DNA of 64,000 bases from positions 1-64,000 of the forward strand of contig CAZUXY010000002.1 of assembly GCA_964624235.1 (NCBI GenBank), in the 5' to 3' direction. Source of the DNA: CAZUXY01 sp964624235. Lineage in GTDB: Bacteria; Spirochaetota; UBA4802; UBA5368. Under the pieces are notes generated by a model. The model ran no database searches. It was not told the origin of the DNA and saw only the letters and a list, made by a program, of their open reading frames with translations. Positions 25,893-34,611 of this stretch are shown here, piece by piece. How positions within the stretch are numbered: the stretch's first letter is position 1; each line of letters opens with the position of its first letter. Both the position numbers and the translations under genes were made by a program.

Positions 25893-27532
25893 AAAGGTTT
25901 CTGGCACAATACCGTGGAGAGGAATATGATGTCGCCATTATCGGTGGAGGTATTACCGGTGCCGCGGTCGCCTATGACGCCGCTTCCCGGGGACTGAGTG
26001 TCGTGCTTTGCGAAAAGGACGATTTCGGATGGGCCACCTCCTCCGCAAATTCAAAGCTCATACACGGCGGCCTGAGGTATCTCGCGAACTTTGAATACGG
26101 CCTGGTTCGTGAATCGCTCCGCGAACGGAGAATCCTCGCCAACATCGCTCCCAATCTGGTACACCCGATCCCGTTTATGGTACCGACCTATCATTCCATT
26201 AAAAACAGCAAGCTGCTGCTCATGGCCGGGCTTACCACTTACGACATTCTCGCTTTCGACAAGAAATGGACCTGGGATAAAGGCAAAAGGATTCCCAACC
26301 ATTCCACTTTTTCGAGAAAAAAGGCGCTTTCCATGGAGCCCAACCTTCGTAAGAAGGGACTGACCGGCGCGTTGCTGTATTATGATTCTCAGAGTATTTC
26401 ACCTGAACGTTTTACACTGGCATTTATTAAATCGGCGGTTAATTACGGCGCCCACGTGGCGAACTACGCCGAGGTAAAAAATTTTCTCTACGGCCCCAGC
26501 AAGGGGGGGAACAAAAGGATATCAGGAATACTGGTGAGGGACAAGCTGAAGAACCGTAACGTGGAAGTGAAGGCACGGCTGACCATAAACTGCGGAGGAC
26601 CCTGGGCCGACATCGTTCTGCGGCACGCGGGTGACGGCGAGATCAGTCACCGCATACGCCGTTCCGAGGGCATTCATATTATTACCCGCAGTCTCACGCG
26701 GAAATACGCGGTCACCATGATGACTCCCGGGGGAAGGCATTTCTTCATCATACCCTGGAGGGGATACTCGCTGATCGGCACCACCGACAAAGAATATGTG
26801 GGAAACCCCGACGATTACCGTGTGTCCAGGGAGAGCATAGAGGAGTTCATCGAGGAGATAAACGCTTCTTTCGGTGAGGGGAACCTCGCATACAGGGACG
26901 TGCTGTTCGCCTACGGAGGGCTGCGCCCCCTGGTGGACACCCAGACCGAGGGTACCTATGAGACGTCCCGCAAATATGAGATTTACAACAATGCCCTGGA
27001 AGGATTCGAGGGGCTCATTACGGTGGAAGGCGGTAAGTGGACCACCAGCCGGAATCTTGCCGTCAATGTAATGAACATGGTGCAGAAAAAACTGAAGGTC
27101 CACCTCCCGTCATCGGCCACCTCTACCGAATACCTGCGGGGTTGCGAGATCGATTCTATGGAAGGGTTTTTAAACGAGATAAATACGGAAAACCCGGGTT
27201 ACGGAGAAAAGACCATGGACACCCTGGGGAAACTCTACGGCACCGCATATAAAGAAGTGCTGAACGTCGCCGCGGAGGAAAAAGAATATTCACAGCGCCT
27301 CAACGATGACGGTGAAATACTCGCCCAGGTAGTTTACGCAATACGTAAAGAAATGGCCTGCGGTTTGGATGACATCCTGATGAGGAGGACCGGTATCGGC
27401 ACCCTGGGGTATCCGGGGGACGCCGTGGTCAGGAAAGTCGCGGCGATCGCGGCTAAAGAGCTCAGGTGGAACGAAACCAGAAAGAAACACGAAATAGATA
27501 AGGTTAAAACAATGCTGCAGGTTCCCAAATAA
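25889..27532 (+). CDS. glpD: FAD-dependent glycerol-3-phosphate dehydrogenase
   Basis: A 547-residue membrane-associated flavoprotein that oxidises sn-glycerol 3-phosphate to dihydroxyacetone phosphate and passes electrons to quinone. Seen: dinucleotide motif IIGGGITGAA (17-26), DFGWATSSANSKLIHGGLRYL, the LTGALLYYDSQSISPERF segment, the TIN-CGGPWAD region, RRSEGIHII, and IPWRGYSLIGTTDKEY, then the C-terminal DUF domain. Full length. Translationally coupled to the GntR/FCD regulator. With glpX and transaldolase elsewhere in the window it fits glycerol and gluconeogenic metabolism. Confidence 0.93.
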   Translation: MKRFLAQYRGEEYDVAIIGGGITGAAVAYDAASRGLSVVLCEKDDFGWATSSANSKLIHGGLRYLANFEYGLVRESLRERRILANIAPNLVHPIPFMVPTYHSIKNSKLLLMAGLTTYDILAFDKKWTWDKGKRIPNHSTFSRKKALSMEPNLRKKGLTGALLYYDSQSISPERFTLAFIKSAVNYGAHVANYAEVKNFLYGPSKGGNKRISGILVRDKLKNRNVEVKARLTINCGGPWADIVLRHAGDGEISHRIRRSEGIHIITRSLTRKYAVTMMTPGGRHFFIIPWRGYSLIGTTDKEYVGNPDDYRVSRESIEEFIEEINASFGEGNLAYRDVLFAYGGLRPLVDTQTEGTYETSRKYEIYNNALEGFEGLITVEGGKWTTSRNLAVNVMNMVQKKLKVHLPSSATSTEYLRGCEIDSMEGFLNEINTENPGYGEKTMDTLGKLYGTAYKEVLNVAAEEKEYSQRLNDDGEILAQVVYAIRKEMACGLDDILMRRTGIGTLGYPGDAVVRKVAAIAAKELRWNETRKKHEIDKVKTMLQVPK

Positions 27533-27563
27533 GCTGAACAACAGGCAAGTCTCCAGGAATCGG

Positions 27564-27593
27564 TGTTCCGGATAAGAACAATCGGAACATTTT
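27564..27593 (+). terminator. Weak intrinsic terminator after glpD
   Basis: TGTTCCG (27564-27570) pairs with CGGAACA (27583-27589) around a 12-base loop and is followed by four T (27590-27593). It is 31 bases past the glpD stop. The short U-run makes it a weak call. Confidence 0.45.
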
Positions 27594-27671
27594 AAGCGGG
27601 TGGACCCGGAGCAGGTAGAGATCGCCGGTGTCCATGCCAGTGCGGCACGCCGGGGTTAAAAAGGTAAGACA

Positions 27672-28148
27672 ATGGCTGAAATCATACCTCTCAGAGAGTG
27701 TCCAGACTACGCACCGGTGCTGGCCTACTGGTCATATAATCTCTGGTACCGTTCGCGGCCCATCGACTATAATACCATTATTAAAGCCTATCGTCAGAGG
27801 GCGTCTGGCGAAAAGATGCCCCTGGCATGGGTCGCCATCGAAGAAGAGATGCCGGTGGGCATGGTCTCTCTCAAGGAGGACGATCTCTGGTCCCGCAAGG
27901 ATCTCAACCCCTGGCTGGCCTCGCTCTACACGGTGCCCGAATTTCGCAATCGGGGTATCGCCGCAGGGCTTATCAATGCCGTGGTTGCGGGGGCGCGTGA
28001 ACTGGGTTGCGACAGACTCTACCTTTTTCTGGGACACGGGGAGGAAAGGGACCTGGGGGCATATTACGGGAAGCGGGGCTGGACATATCTTGAGGACGCC
28101 GTGGATAACGACGGTCATCCCACCAGGGTTTATTATTACGACTGCTGA
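27672..28148 (+). CDS. GNAT family N-acetyltransferase
   Basis: A 158-residue GNAT enzyme. The acetyl-CoA site is seen as LASLYTVPEFRNRGIAAGLINAVVAGARELGCDRLYLFL, followed by YYGKRGWTYLED, the usual late aromatic motif. Upstream EMPVGMVSLKEDDL forms the central strands. Acceptor unknown. The SfsA-fusion gene begins eight bases after its stop, so they are probably co-transcribed. Confidence 0.87.
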   Translation: MAEIIPLRECPDYAPVLAYWSYNLWYRSRPIDYNTIIKAYRQRASGEKMPLAWVAIEEEMPVGMVSLKEDDLWSRKDLNPWLASLYTVPEFRNRGIAAGLINAVVAGARELGCDRLYLFLGHGEERDLGAYYGKRGWTYLEDAVDNDGHPTRVYYYDC

Positions 28149-28156
28149 GGTTTCGG

Positions 28157-29257
28157 ATGTCCCTGCGAGAGGCTCTATTCATCCGCAGACAGAACCGTTT
28201 TGTCGGCACCGCGCATCTGGACGGGAAAAACACCACGGTGTATATCCCCAACACAGGCCGTCTCGCCGAACTGTTGATCCCCAACCGGAAAGTACTGCTG
28301 GCCCCCTGCGCCGGAAAGCACCGCTATAAACTGCGTTACGTGATCTACAAGGACAATCCCGTCTTTATCGATTCGGTGGGTACAAACGCCGTGTTTGCAG
28401 AGCTTTTAGCGGAGGGCAAGGTCCCGGGACTTGAGGATTTCCGTATGGTGCACAGGGAAGTTCCCTGTGGGAAACACCGCTTCGATTTTTTACTGGAAAA
28501 CTCCAGGGGTAGGGAAATATATCTTGAGTTGAAGTCGTGCACCCTGGCCTGGAAAAACGTGGCGGCGTTTCCCGACGCTCCCACCGTACGAGGATTACAT
28601 CATCTGCTGGCCCTGCGGGAGAGCGGTCGGGGGATGGTAGTGTTTTTTATACTTCATCAAGGCGTAAGACTTTTCACGCCCGATTATCATACTCACTACG
28701 CCTTTTATCAAACATTGAAAGAATGTTCGGGCGAGGTCCCGGTCATGGCCTGTGCGGCCGAATACGGCGCTAACTATACAATAACAGGCGCTTCCCCTTC
28801 GAGGGTACTGCTGCCTGAGGTGAGGCCGGCGGGGAGCTATATGCTGGTATTAAAAAACCCAGTGTCCTTTGTTTCCGCGGTGGGCTCACTCGGTGAGGTG
28901 GAATTTGTTCCGGGGTATTATGTGTATGCAGGTAGCGGTATGGGTAATCTTTTTGCCCGTATCGGCCGGCACCTGAGGAAAAGAGGTCCCACGCACTGGC
29001 ATATCGATTACGTGAAAGGGCGAATGGAGCTTACGCGTGACCTGCCCATAGTGGGCACTGAAAACCGCGAATGCCTGCTGGCGGCAAAAATGACGGCAAT
29101 GGGCGGGGCCGTAATACCCGGTTTCGGGTCATCGGACTGCAGGTGCGCCGGGCATTTCCATTACTTCAGCCATAACCCCATGGAACGGGAATGCTTCTGG
29201 GACCTGGTGCTGGAAGAACGTTTCGGATCATATACCGGCGGTGATCTCTCCACCTGA
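28157..29257 (+). CDS. sfsA: SfsA-type nuclease fused to a DUF123 (GIY-YIG-like) domain
   Basis: A 366-residue fusion. Residues 1-220 are SfsA: an OB-fold start (FVGTAHLDGKNTTVYIPNTGRLAELLIP), then a PD-(D/E)xK-like core (KHRFDFLLEN...IYLELKSCTL with Asp110, Glu124, Lys126) and HHLLALRESGRGMVVFFI. Residues 226-350 are DUF123: GSYMLVLKN, GYYVYAGSGMGNLFARIGRHLRKRG, HWHIDYV, ENRECLLAAKM and GFGSSDCRCAGHFHYF. SfsA has been linked to DNA binding and nuclease activity; DUF123 is a GIY-YIG-related domain. The fusion suggests a two-domain nucleic-acid enzyme. Confidence 0.88.
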   Translation: MSLREALFIRRQNRFVGTAHLDGKNTTVYIPNTGRLAELLIPNRKVLLAPCAGKHRYKLRYVIYKDNPVFIDSVGTNAVFAELLAEGKVPGLEDFRMVHREVPCGKHRFDFLLENSRGREIYLELKSCTLAWKNVAAFPDAPTVRGLHHLLALRESGRGMVVFFILHQGVRLFTPDYHTHYAFYQTLKECSGEVPVMACAAEYGANYTITGASPSRVLLPEVRPAGSYMLVLKNPVSFVSAVGSLGEVEFVPGYYVYAGSGMGNLFARIGRHLRKRGPTHWHIDYVKGRMELTRDLPIVGTENRECLLAAKMTAMGGAVIPGFGSSDCRCAGHFHYFSHNPMERECFWDLVLEERFGSYTGGDLST

Positions 29258-29268
29258 CGGCGCCAAAG

Positions 29269-29297
29269 TTGACGCTCCCCCCGGTTTCTGTTATATA
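29269..29297 (+). promoter_or_regulatory. sigma70-type promoter for the cation transporter gene
   Basis: TTGACG (29269-29274) and TATATA (29292-29297) with a 17-base spacer, 45 bases before the ATG of the transporter gene and directly after the SfsA-fusion stop. The fit to consensus is good and the position is right. Confidence 0.6.
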
Positions 29298-29341
29298 TTA
29301 TTATAATATTCAGCGATGAATATAAGGTAATAGGCGCGCTT

Positions 29342-29947
29342 ATGGACAATCCCTACAAAAAGGCGCTGGGGCTGGAATACTTTACCGTGGGGTATAACTT
29401 CATCGAGGCGCTGGTGTCCATCGCCGCCGGGGGGGCCGCCAATAGCATCGCCCTTGTCGGGTTCGGGCTTGACAGCATTGTGGAATCACTTTCGGGCCTT
29501 ATTCTAATATGGAGGCTGAAAAAACACGGCACCATGGATGAAGAGGGGGAGGAACGGGTTGAGCGCCGGGCGACGTTTTTAGTAGGCATCACTTTTTTTC
29601 TTTTGGGGGCTTATGTGCTTTTCGAATCTGTACGAAAGATCGTGTTAAGGGACCTTTCGGAACCGTCAGTCGTGGGGATTATCGTGGCAGTGCTCTCCCT
29701 TATCGTGATGCCTGTGCTGGGACACCGAAAAAAGAAACTCGGCAGGCAGCTGGGTCTTAAATCACTGGAAGCCGACGCGAAGGAAACCTTCGCATGCTCC
29801 TTTCTCTCAGCGGCGCTCTTGGCAGGACTGGTGAGCCGGTACCTGTTCGACTTCTGGCCGGCCGACCCCCTGGCGGGACTGATAATCACGGCCTTCCTTT
29901 TCCGGGAAGGTTATGAACTGGTCTTTGAGGGCGGGGGGGGAGGATAA
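29342..29947 (+). CDS. Cation diffusion facilitator-like transporter, short form
   Basis: A 201-residue membrane protein with about six hydrophobic helices and CDF signatures: NSIALVGFGLDSIVESLSG (Asp in helix 2) and SLEADAKETFACSF (helix 5) carrying acidic metal-binding positions, and DPLAGLIITAFLFREGYEL. The cytoplasmic C-terminal domain of typical CDF proteins is absent. Such short forms are common and probably dimeric. Likely substrate is a divalent metal, but the usual HxxxD pairs are not all present, so specificity is open. Confidence 0.8.
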   Translation: MDNPYKKALGLEYFTVGYNFIEALVSIAAGGAANSIALVGFGLDSIVESLSGLILIWRLKKHGTMDEEGEERVERRATFLVGITFFLLGAYVLFESVRKIVLRDLSEPSVVGIIVAVLSLIVMPVLGHRKKKLGRQLGLKSLEADAKETFACSFLSAALLAGLVSRYLFDFWPADPLAGLIITAFLFREGYELVFEGGGGG

Positions 29948-30018
29948 TGGCAAATAACGAAACAGGCACATTGGTATAGAGGTCTTGTTCCCCTGATGTA
30001 TAAACAAGAGGTGGCGCC

Positions 30019-30459
30019 ATGAATACCATTTTGTTGCGATGCCTGTCATGCGGAACGAAAAACCGGGTGAGAACCGACCGTCTGGCACATAAACCGGCCT
30101 GCGGCAAATGCCGGGCCCCCCTCTCAATGCCCGGCCATCCCGTCGATGCCACCGCATCGAGTTTTCAGGAGGAAGTGGTCAACTGGCCGGGAGCGGTGCT
30201 GGCGGTCTTCTGGTCCCCCTCCTGCGGTCACTGCATGCGGCTGAACCCCGTACTCGACCAGCTTGCGGAGGAAAATCAGGGAAAGCTCAAGATAGTAAAG
30301 GTCAACGTGCAGTCCGAGCAGCACCTTGCCTTCCAGTTCGGGGTGAGAGGGGTTCCCTTTCTGACGCTTTACCACAACGGCAGGAGAATCGCCGACCTTC
30401 CGGGTGCCGTGCCGAAAGACCGTCTGGTATCCTGGATCGACGCTCATCTAGGTAATTGA
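30019..30459 (+). CDS. Thioredoxin with N-terminal zinc ribbon (Trx2-like), CGHC active site
   Basis: A 146-residue protein: an N-terminal zinc site (Cys8, Cys11, Cys28, Cys31) as in TrxC, then a thioredoxin fold with the active site WSPSCGHCMRL (Cys69, Cys72), GVRGVPFLTLYHNGRRI (cis-Pro) and a closing helix. The active site is CGHC, as in protein disulfide isomerases, rather than CGPC, which would raise its redox potential. Cytoplasmic thiol-disulfide exchange is expected. Stands alone. Confidence 0.88.
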   Translation: MNTILLRCLSCGTKNRVRTDRLAHKPACGKCRAPLSMPGHPVDATASSFQEEVVNWPGAVLAVFWSPSCGHCMRLNPVLDQLAEENQGKLKIVKVNVQSEQHLAFQFGVRGVPFLTLYHNGRRIADLPGAVPKDRLVSWIDAHLGN

Positions 30460-30571
30460 ATCACACTGTACCCTCTAATTCATTTTTTAAAAGAAGATGA
30501 AATCGATGATCATTCAGCACGGTCAGTGGTTTAATTGAAATCTTTCAGTATATATACAGAAAACGGCAGCC

Positions 30572-31174
30572 TCACCGGGCGCCGGCTTTACCTACAATGC
30601 GGCGGGAACCGACTCCGCAGCTGATGATGGTGCGCATGGCGTCGTCGGCGGGGTGGTCCACCGGGGAGACCTGGTCCGCCCTGAGGTGGTAGATGAATCC
30701 CGAGGTGGGATTGGGTCCGGTGGGCACAAACACCGTATAGCTGCCGTCTTCATGTTCGTCGGTGATGAAGCCTGTGGCGCGGGTATCGCCACCGAACAGC
30801 CGTACCACGGCCACGCGTGTGAAAGGGGTCCTTCCCCCGCCGAAAAGCTGCTGTACCGTTTCCTTTATCACGCCGTAACCCGGTATCCTTTTCAGAATCC
30901 ATGCCTCGGAAACACGATAGAGATACGCTCCCAACCGCGTCCTGATCATGATTCCCAGCACGAAACAGGAAAGGAGCATGAACAGCACGACCGTTATATC
31001 GGCAAGCATCTCGGGTACACCCACGGTGTATACCAGGATGTCAGTCAGGGGTTGTATGAAACCGGTCAGTATCTTATAGAGCCAGGTGAGCACCATGAGT
31101 GACACCGCAACGGGTAACACAACCAGGAACCCTCCCAGCAGGGATGTTTTAATGAAGGATTTCAACCGTTCCAT
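30572..31174 (-). CDS. DUF502 membrane protein
   Basis: A 200-residue protein of the DUF502 family: two N-terminal membrane helices (TSLLGGFLVVLPVAVSLMVLTW and ITVVLFMLLSCFVLGIMI) separated by a short loop, then a soluble domain with IPGYGVIKETVQQLF, RVAVVRLFGGDTRATGFITDE, and VFVPTGPNPTSGFIYHL. Homologues occur widely in bacteria and plants; function is not established. Monocistronic and convergent with the thioredoxin gene. Confidence 0.85.
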   Translation of the reverse strand: MERLKSFIKTSLLGGFLVVLPVAVSLMVLTWLYKILTGFIQPLTDILVYTVGVPEMLADITVVLFMLLSCFVLGIMIRTRLGAYLYRVSEAWILKRIPGYGVIKETVQQLFGGGRTPFTRVAVVRLFGGDTRATGFITDEHEDGSYTVFVPTGPNPTSGFIYHLRADQVSPVDHPADDAMRTIISCGVGSRRIVGKAGAR

Positions 31175-31333
31175 GTTTAACGACTCCTTAAATTTGTAAT
31201 ATATCAGCGGAAAATCCCCGCCTCAACTTAGGTACTTCTGACCCGGCCGGGTGTGACGATGATACACTGATCCAGTGAAGTAAGCCGCCGGTGATTGATC
31301 ACTGTACGCATTGGCGTACTCCCTCTTCACGGT

Positions 31334-31804
31334 TCAGGATCGCAGCGTCGCAATCAGGCGGAGGGGGTTGAGAAGCAGTTCCAGGGCCCATATGATATCG
31401 GTACATACCACCTGAGCTGAAGCCACGGTTTCGGCCCAGGCCCCCTCCTTCTGGACCACCGCAATCCCCAGGGCGGCTTCTTTCAGCATGATGAGGTCGT
31501 TCCGCCCGTTGCCGACGGCGCAGACCGAATCCCTGCCGAGTTTTACCACATAGCGGGATTTCGCCTCTCCCTGGTTCTCCGCGGGGATGATTTCACACCG
31601 GCAGGGGAGGCCATGAAGGTGTGAGAAAGCGCCGCCGAAGGTGTCGGCAGTGAGTATATGGATCTCCACGGCCGAAGAAAGCCTGCGTATAATGTCACTC
31701 ACTCCGGCTATAAGCTTCCCGTCCTCCGCGATGGTGCCGTTATAATCCAGCACCAGGTGTTCAAGACGGATTCGGCGGTACCCCGGTATATCAATTTCTA
31801 TCAA
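31334..31804 (-). CDS. HAD-superfamily phosphatase-like protein (soluble P-type ATPase group)
   Basis: A 156-residue HAD protein resembling the COG4087 'soluble P-type ATPase' group. Motif I is LDYNGTIAEDGK (Asp20 nucleophile; Asn22 replaces the usual second Asp), motif II HILTADT, and the end motif VCAVGNGRNDLIMLKEA. There is no cap domain. The start lies 14 bases inside the end of the MFS gene, so they are translated together. Substrate unknown. Confidence 0.8.
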   Translation of the reverse strand: MIEIDIPGYRRIRLEHLVLDYNGTIAEDGKLIAGVSDIIRRLSSAVEIHILTADTFGGAFSHLHGLPCRCEIIPAENQGEAKSRYVVKLGRDSVCAVGNGRNDLIMLKEAALGIAVVQKEGAWAETVASAQVVCTDIIWALELLLNPLRLIATLRS

Positions 31805-33224
31805 AGGCCGGCTCCTCTCCTGTGTTTCGCAGTCTGCCCCGGATCGCCGAGGTGAAAATACCGATTCCGCACAGTGCGGCGAAAAAAATGAATGCCGCCT
31901 GCTGGGCGTTCAGATACTGTATGAAATACTCGGGGGTTATGGCGTTCCTGCCAATATGAAACGCCAGGATCATCATGGCGATGCCCATGCTGAACATCTG
32001 GCCGGTGAGCCGCATGGTGCCCACGGTGCCCGATGCCAGTCCGTAATAGCGGCGTTCCACCGAACTCATCACGGCATTGGTGTTGGGCGAGGAAAAAAGG
32101 GCAAAGCCCAGTCCCAGCAGAATGAGGTAGGCCACGATTTCAGCGGTTCCGCTGGTCCCGTCGAGAAAGCCGCACATAACAAGACCCAGGGCGGTAAGGG
32201 CCATTCCGGCCGACGACAAAAGACGGGGTTCTATACGGTCTGAAAGTCTTCCTGCGAGCGGTGAAAAGACCGCCATAACGACGGGCTGGGAAACCAGTAT
32301 CATGCCTGATTCCCCGGGGGTCATACCTTTTATGTACTGTAAAAAGAGACTCATAAGAAATGTCACGGCAAAGGTGGCGCTGTAGTTTATCAGCGCCGAA
32401 AGATTGGAAAAAGCGAACACCGGGTTGTATCTGAAGAGCCGCATGTCGAGCACGGGGTAGGGTATCTTAAGCTGTCGTATGATAAAACCGGCGATACCGG
32501 CGATGCCGCATCCCAGCAGCAGACCCCCGTTTCGTGACGGCATAAGGGAAAAACCGTACATGAGCGAAGCGAGGCCCAGGCTGAAGATCAAAGAACCCGC
32601 AAGATCGAACTTCTCCCCGCGGGCATCCGCCCATTCACTCCTTATACAGCGCAGTGTCAGGACTGCGGCAAGCAGGCACAGGGGGATGACGACCCAGAAG
32701 ATGCTGCGCCACCCCATGAGTTCGGTGAGCAGGCCTCCCGCGAAAGGTCCTATCGACAGGCCCACATACACCATGGCGACGGCGATCCCCAGCACCCGTC
32801 CGCGGTCTTTCAGCGGATATACCGATATGAGAATGGCGGTACCCGTCCCGAACATCATTGCCGCTCCCATGCCCTGCAGTATCCGTATCGTGATCAGCGC
32901 CGGCGCCGATGGTGCAAGGGCGCATCCCATGGATGACAGGGTGAATATGCACAATCCCCACAGGAAGACGCGCCGCCGGCCCCTGATATCGGCGTATTTC
33001 CCCATGGGCACCAGGAACATGGCCGAGGCGAGGATAAACGCCGTGGGTATCCAGCTCAGCAGCATCGCGTCTATGGAAAACTCGGCGGCGATGGAGGGGA
33101 GCGCGATATTTACCGCCGATCCCATGAAGGGCGTGATCAGCGAAGCGACGCAGGCGACTATGAGCACTCCGCCTTTATTCACATTATGAGAATGAGTTTC
33201 ATTATTACTTATCGTGTCTTTCAT
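31791..33224 (-). CDS. MFS drug-efflux transporter (EmrB/QacA, DHA2-like)
   Basis: A 477-residue transporter with about 14 membrane helices. Family marks: LITPFMGSAVNIALPSIAAEF, the motif-A loop GKYADIRGRRRVFLWG, motif C-like GLSIGPFAGGLLTELMGWRSIFWV, and a second-half loop GRLSDRIEPR. ATG 33224 gives a 20-residue leader before helix 1; the frame stays open to a GTG at 33305, overlapping the SMR gene, which cannot be excluded. It follows an SMR transporter gene on the same strand and precedes the HAD gene, suggesting one efflux operon. Confidence 0.85.
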   Translation of the reverse strand: MKDTISNNETHSHNVNKGGVLIVACVASLITPFMGSAVNIALPSIAAEFSIDAMLLSWIPTAFILASAMFLVPMGKYADIRGRRRVFLWGLCIFTLSSMGCALAPSAPALITIRILQGMGAAMMFGTGTAILISVYPLKDRGRVLGIAVAMVYVGLSIGPFAGGLLTELMGWRSIFWVVIPLCLLAAVLTLRCIRSEWADARGEKFDLAGSLIFSLGLASLMYGFSLMPSRNGGLLLGCGIAGIAGFIIRQLKIPYPVLDMRLFRYNPVFAFSNLSALINYSATFAVTFLMSLFLQYIKGMTPGESGMILVSQPVVMAVFSPLAGRLSDRIEPRLLSSAGMALTALGLVMCGFLDGTSGTAEIVAYLILLGLGFALFSSPNTNAVMSSVERRYYGLASGTVGTMRLTGQMFSMGIAMMILAFHIGRNAITPEYFIQYLNAQQAAFIFFAALCGIGIFTSAIRGRLRNTGEEPAFDRN

Positions 33225-33267
33225 TGCGGTAACCGGGTATCGCTTTGCCGGTTGCGATGCAAACTGC

Positions 33268-33597
33268 TCAATGGCTTCCTCCCGTGAGGTGTAGACCCGA
33301 AACACCGGCGATGATCATGAATAAAAAAATGAATTTGGAGATCCCCGCCGGTTCGTTGAAATAAAATATGCCTACCAGCGTAATCAGCATGGTGCCCAGC
33401 CCGCTCCACACCGCATAGGCTACACCCAGGTCGATGCTTTTCAGCGCAAAAGTCAGGGAAGTGAAACTGAGCCCGTAGAAAAAGAATATCATGACCGAGG
33501 GGATTATGCGGCTGAATTGCTGGGACAGCTTCATGCTGGTGGTTCCGCAGACCTCGAACAGTATCGCCATGGCGAGTATAAGCCAGCTGTTGTTCAT
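33268..33597 (-). CDS. Small multidrug resistance (SMR) transporter
   Basis: A 109-residue four-helix SMR protein of the EmrE/SugE type: the essential membrane Glu (Glu15 in MAILFEVCGTTSMKLS), the AYAVWSGLGTMLITLVGIFYFNEP motif, and a closing LTGGSH. It functions as a dual-topology dimer exchanging protons for cationic or guanidinium compounds. Which substrate class applies cannot be judged. First gene of the SMR-MFS-HAD group. Confidence 0.9.
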   Translation of the reverse strand: MNNSWLILAMAILFEVCGTTSMKLSQQFSRIIPSVMIFFFYGLSFTSLTFALKSIDLGVAYAVWSGLGTMLITLVGIFYFNEPAGISKFIFLFMIIAGVSGLHLTGGSH

Positions 33598-33646
33598 AAT
33601 GCATTCTCCATGAATTGTTTTAAGGTCGCCGCCGCGTGGAATGAAT

Positions 33647-34471
33647 TTACTGCCATGCCACCGGGGGATCCTTGCGCAACGGGAGGCGGTGATATCGATG
33701 CCGGGGATACCCCAGCATCAGCGAACCCAGCGCCGCGTGACCTTCGGGCAGACCGACGGCGCCGGCAAGGGGCGGCCAGAATTTCAACGCAGCGTCGAAA
33801 AACCCGGCCCAGCACGCACCCAGCCCCAGCGAGGAAGCGGCGAGTTCCATATAACCGATGGCCAGTATGGCCGCCGTGGGGGCCATGGAGTTTGCCGCAT
33901 CTGCGTGACCTATCACCACATGAGGTGCATTGCGGAATATCGGGTCCATCCCCATCTCCCATCCCGCAACCACCATGTCCATGTGCATCTGTTTCGCCAT
34001 TTCCGGCATCTGTTTGATCAGAACGCGCATCCAGTCGATTACATGGCCGGCATATGTCTTCAGTCTGTCACTAGTATACACCACGGTCCAGCTGAGCGGC
34101 TGCGAGTTATGCCCTGACGGGGCGTAACGGGCGATATCGATAAGCCTGAGGATTGTTTCCTTCTCGACGGTTTTCTCCCGGTAGGTTCTTATCGAACGGC
34201 GTGCCCTGAGAAACTGTTCTGTATGTCCGGGACTCATGGGGATTTCCTTCATGACTTCCGGGCAGTCGGCGGCGGCCATGCTGCGGTGCGACAGCGCGCC
34301 ATGGGGGCAGACGGCGACACAGTGGCCGCAGTCGATGCAGAGGGCCCAGGCGCCCTTCACCGGTACGGGGAGCTTTTCTCCTGGAGCGATCTGGAGTATT
34401 TTAACCGGACATTCCTCCACACAGGCACCGCAGGAGGTGCAGGTTTCTTTATTTACAGAAACAAGGGCCAT
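33647..34471 (-). CDS. Ferredoxin-nitroreductase fusion protein
   Basis: A 274-residue protein: an N-terminal 2x[4Fe-4S] ferredoxin domain (Cys11, 14, 17, 21 and Cys45, 48, 51, 55) followed by a nitroreductase FMN domain (RARRSIRTYREKTVEK, RYAPSGHNSQPLSWTVV, LAIGYMELAASSLGLGACWAGF). The domain joining suggests direct electron flow from iron-sulfur clusters to flavin, common in anaerobes. ATG 34471 is chosen because GAGG precedes it and the ferredoxin domain begins at once; the open frame runs to 34528. Upstream of the SMR-MFS-HAD group on the same strand. Confidence 0.87.
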   Translation of the reverse strand: MALVSVNKETCTSCGACVEECPVKILQIAPGEKLPVPVKGAWALCIDCGHCVAVCPHGALSHRSMAAADCPEVMKEIPMSPGHTEQFLRARRSIRTYREKTVEKETILRLIDIARYAPSGHNSQPLSWTVVYTSDRLKTYAGHVIDWMRVLIKQMPEMAKQMHMDMVVAGWEMGMDPIFRNAPHVVIGHADAANSMAPTAAILAIGYMELAASSLGLGACWAGFFDAALKFWPPLAGAVGLPEGHAALGSLMLGYPRHRYHRLPLRKDPPVAWQ

Positions 34472-34611
34472 GGTGTATACCTCATTAATATTTGTGCTTA
34501 TAAGAAGGTTGGAGCCGTGATATGGCAAGTAAAAATCCGGGAAATGAACCGGCAGCCCCCGGAAACATGGGTCAATGAGCCCGGAGAAAAAATCATGAAG
34601 GAGATGGACAT

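Noticed and set aside
31260..31300. CACTG-ATC-CAGTG palindrome upstream of the DUF502/HAD intergenic region
   Set aside because: A single 13-base palindrome with no second copy or promoter context.
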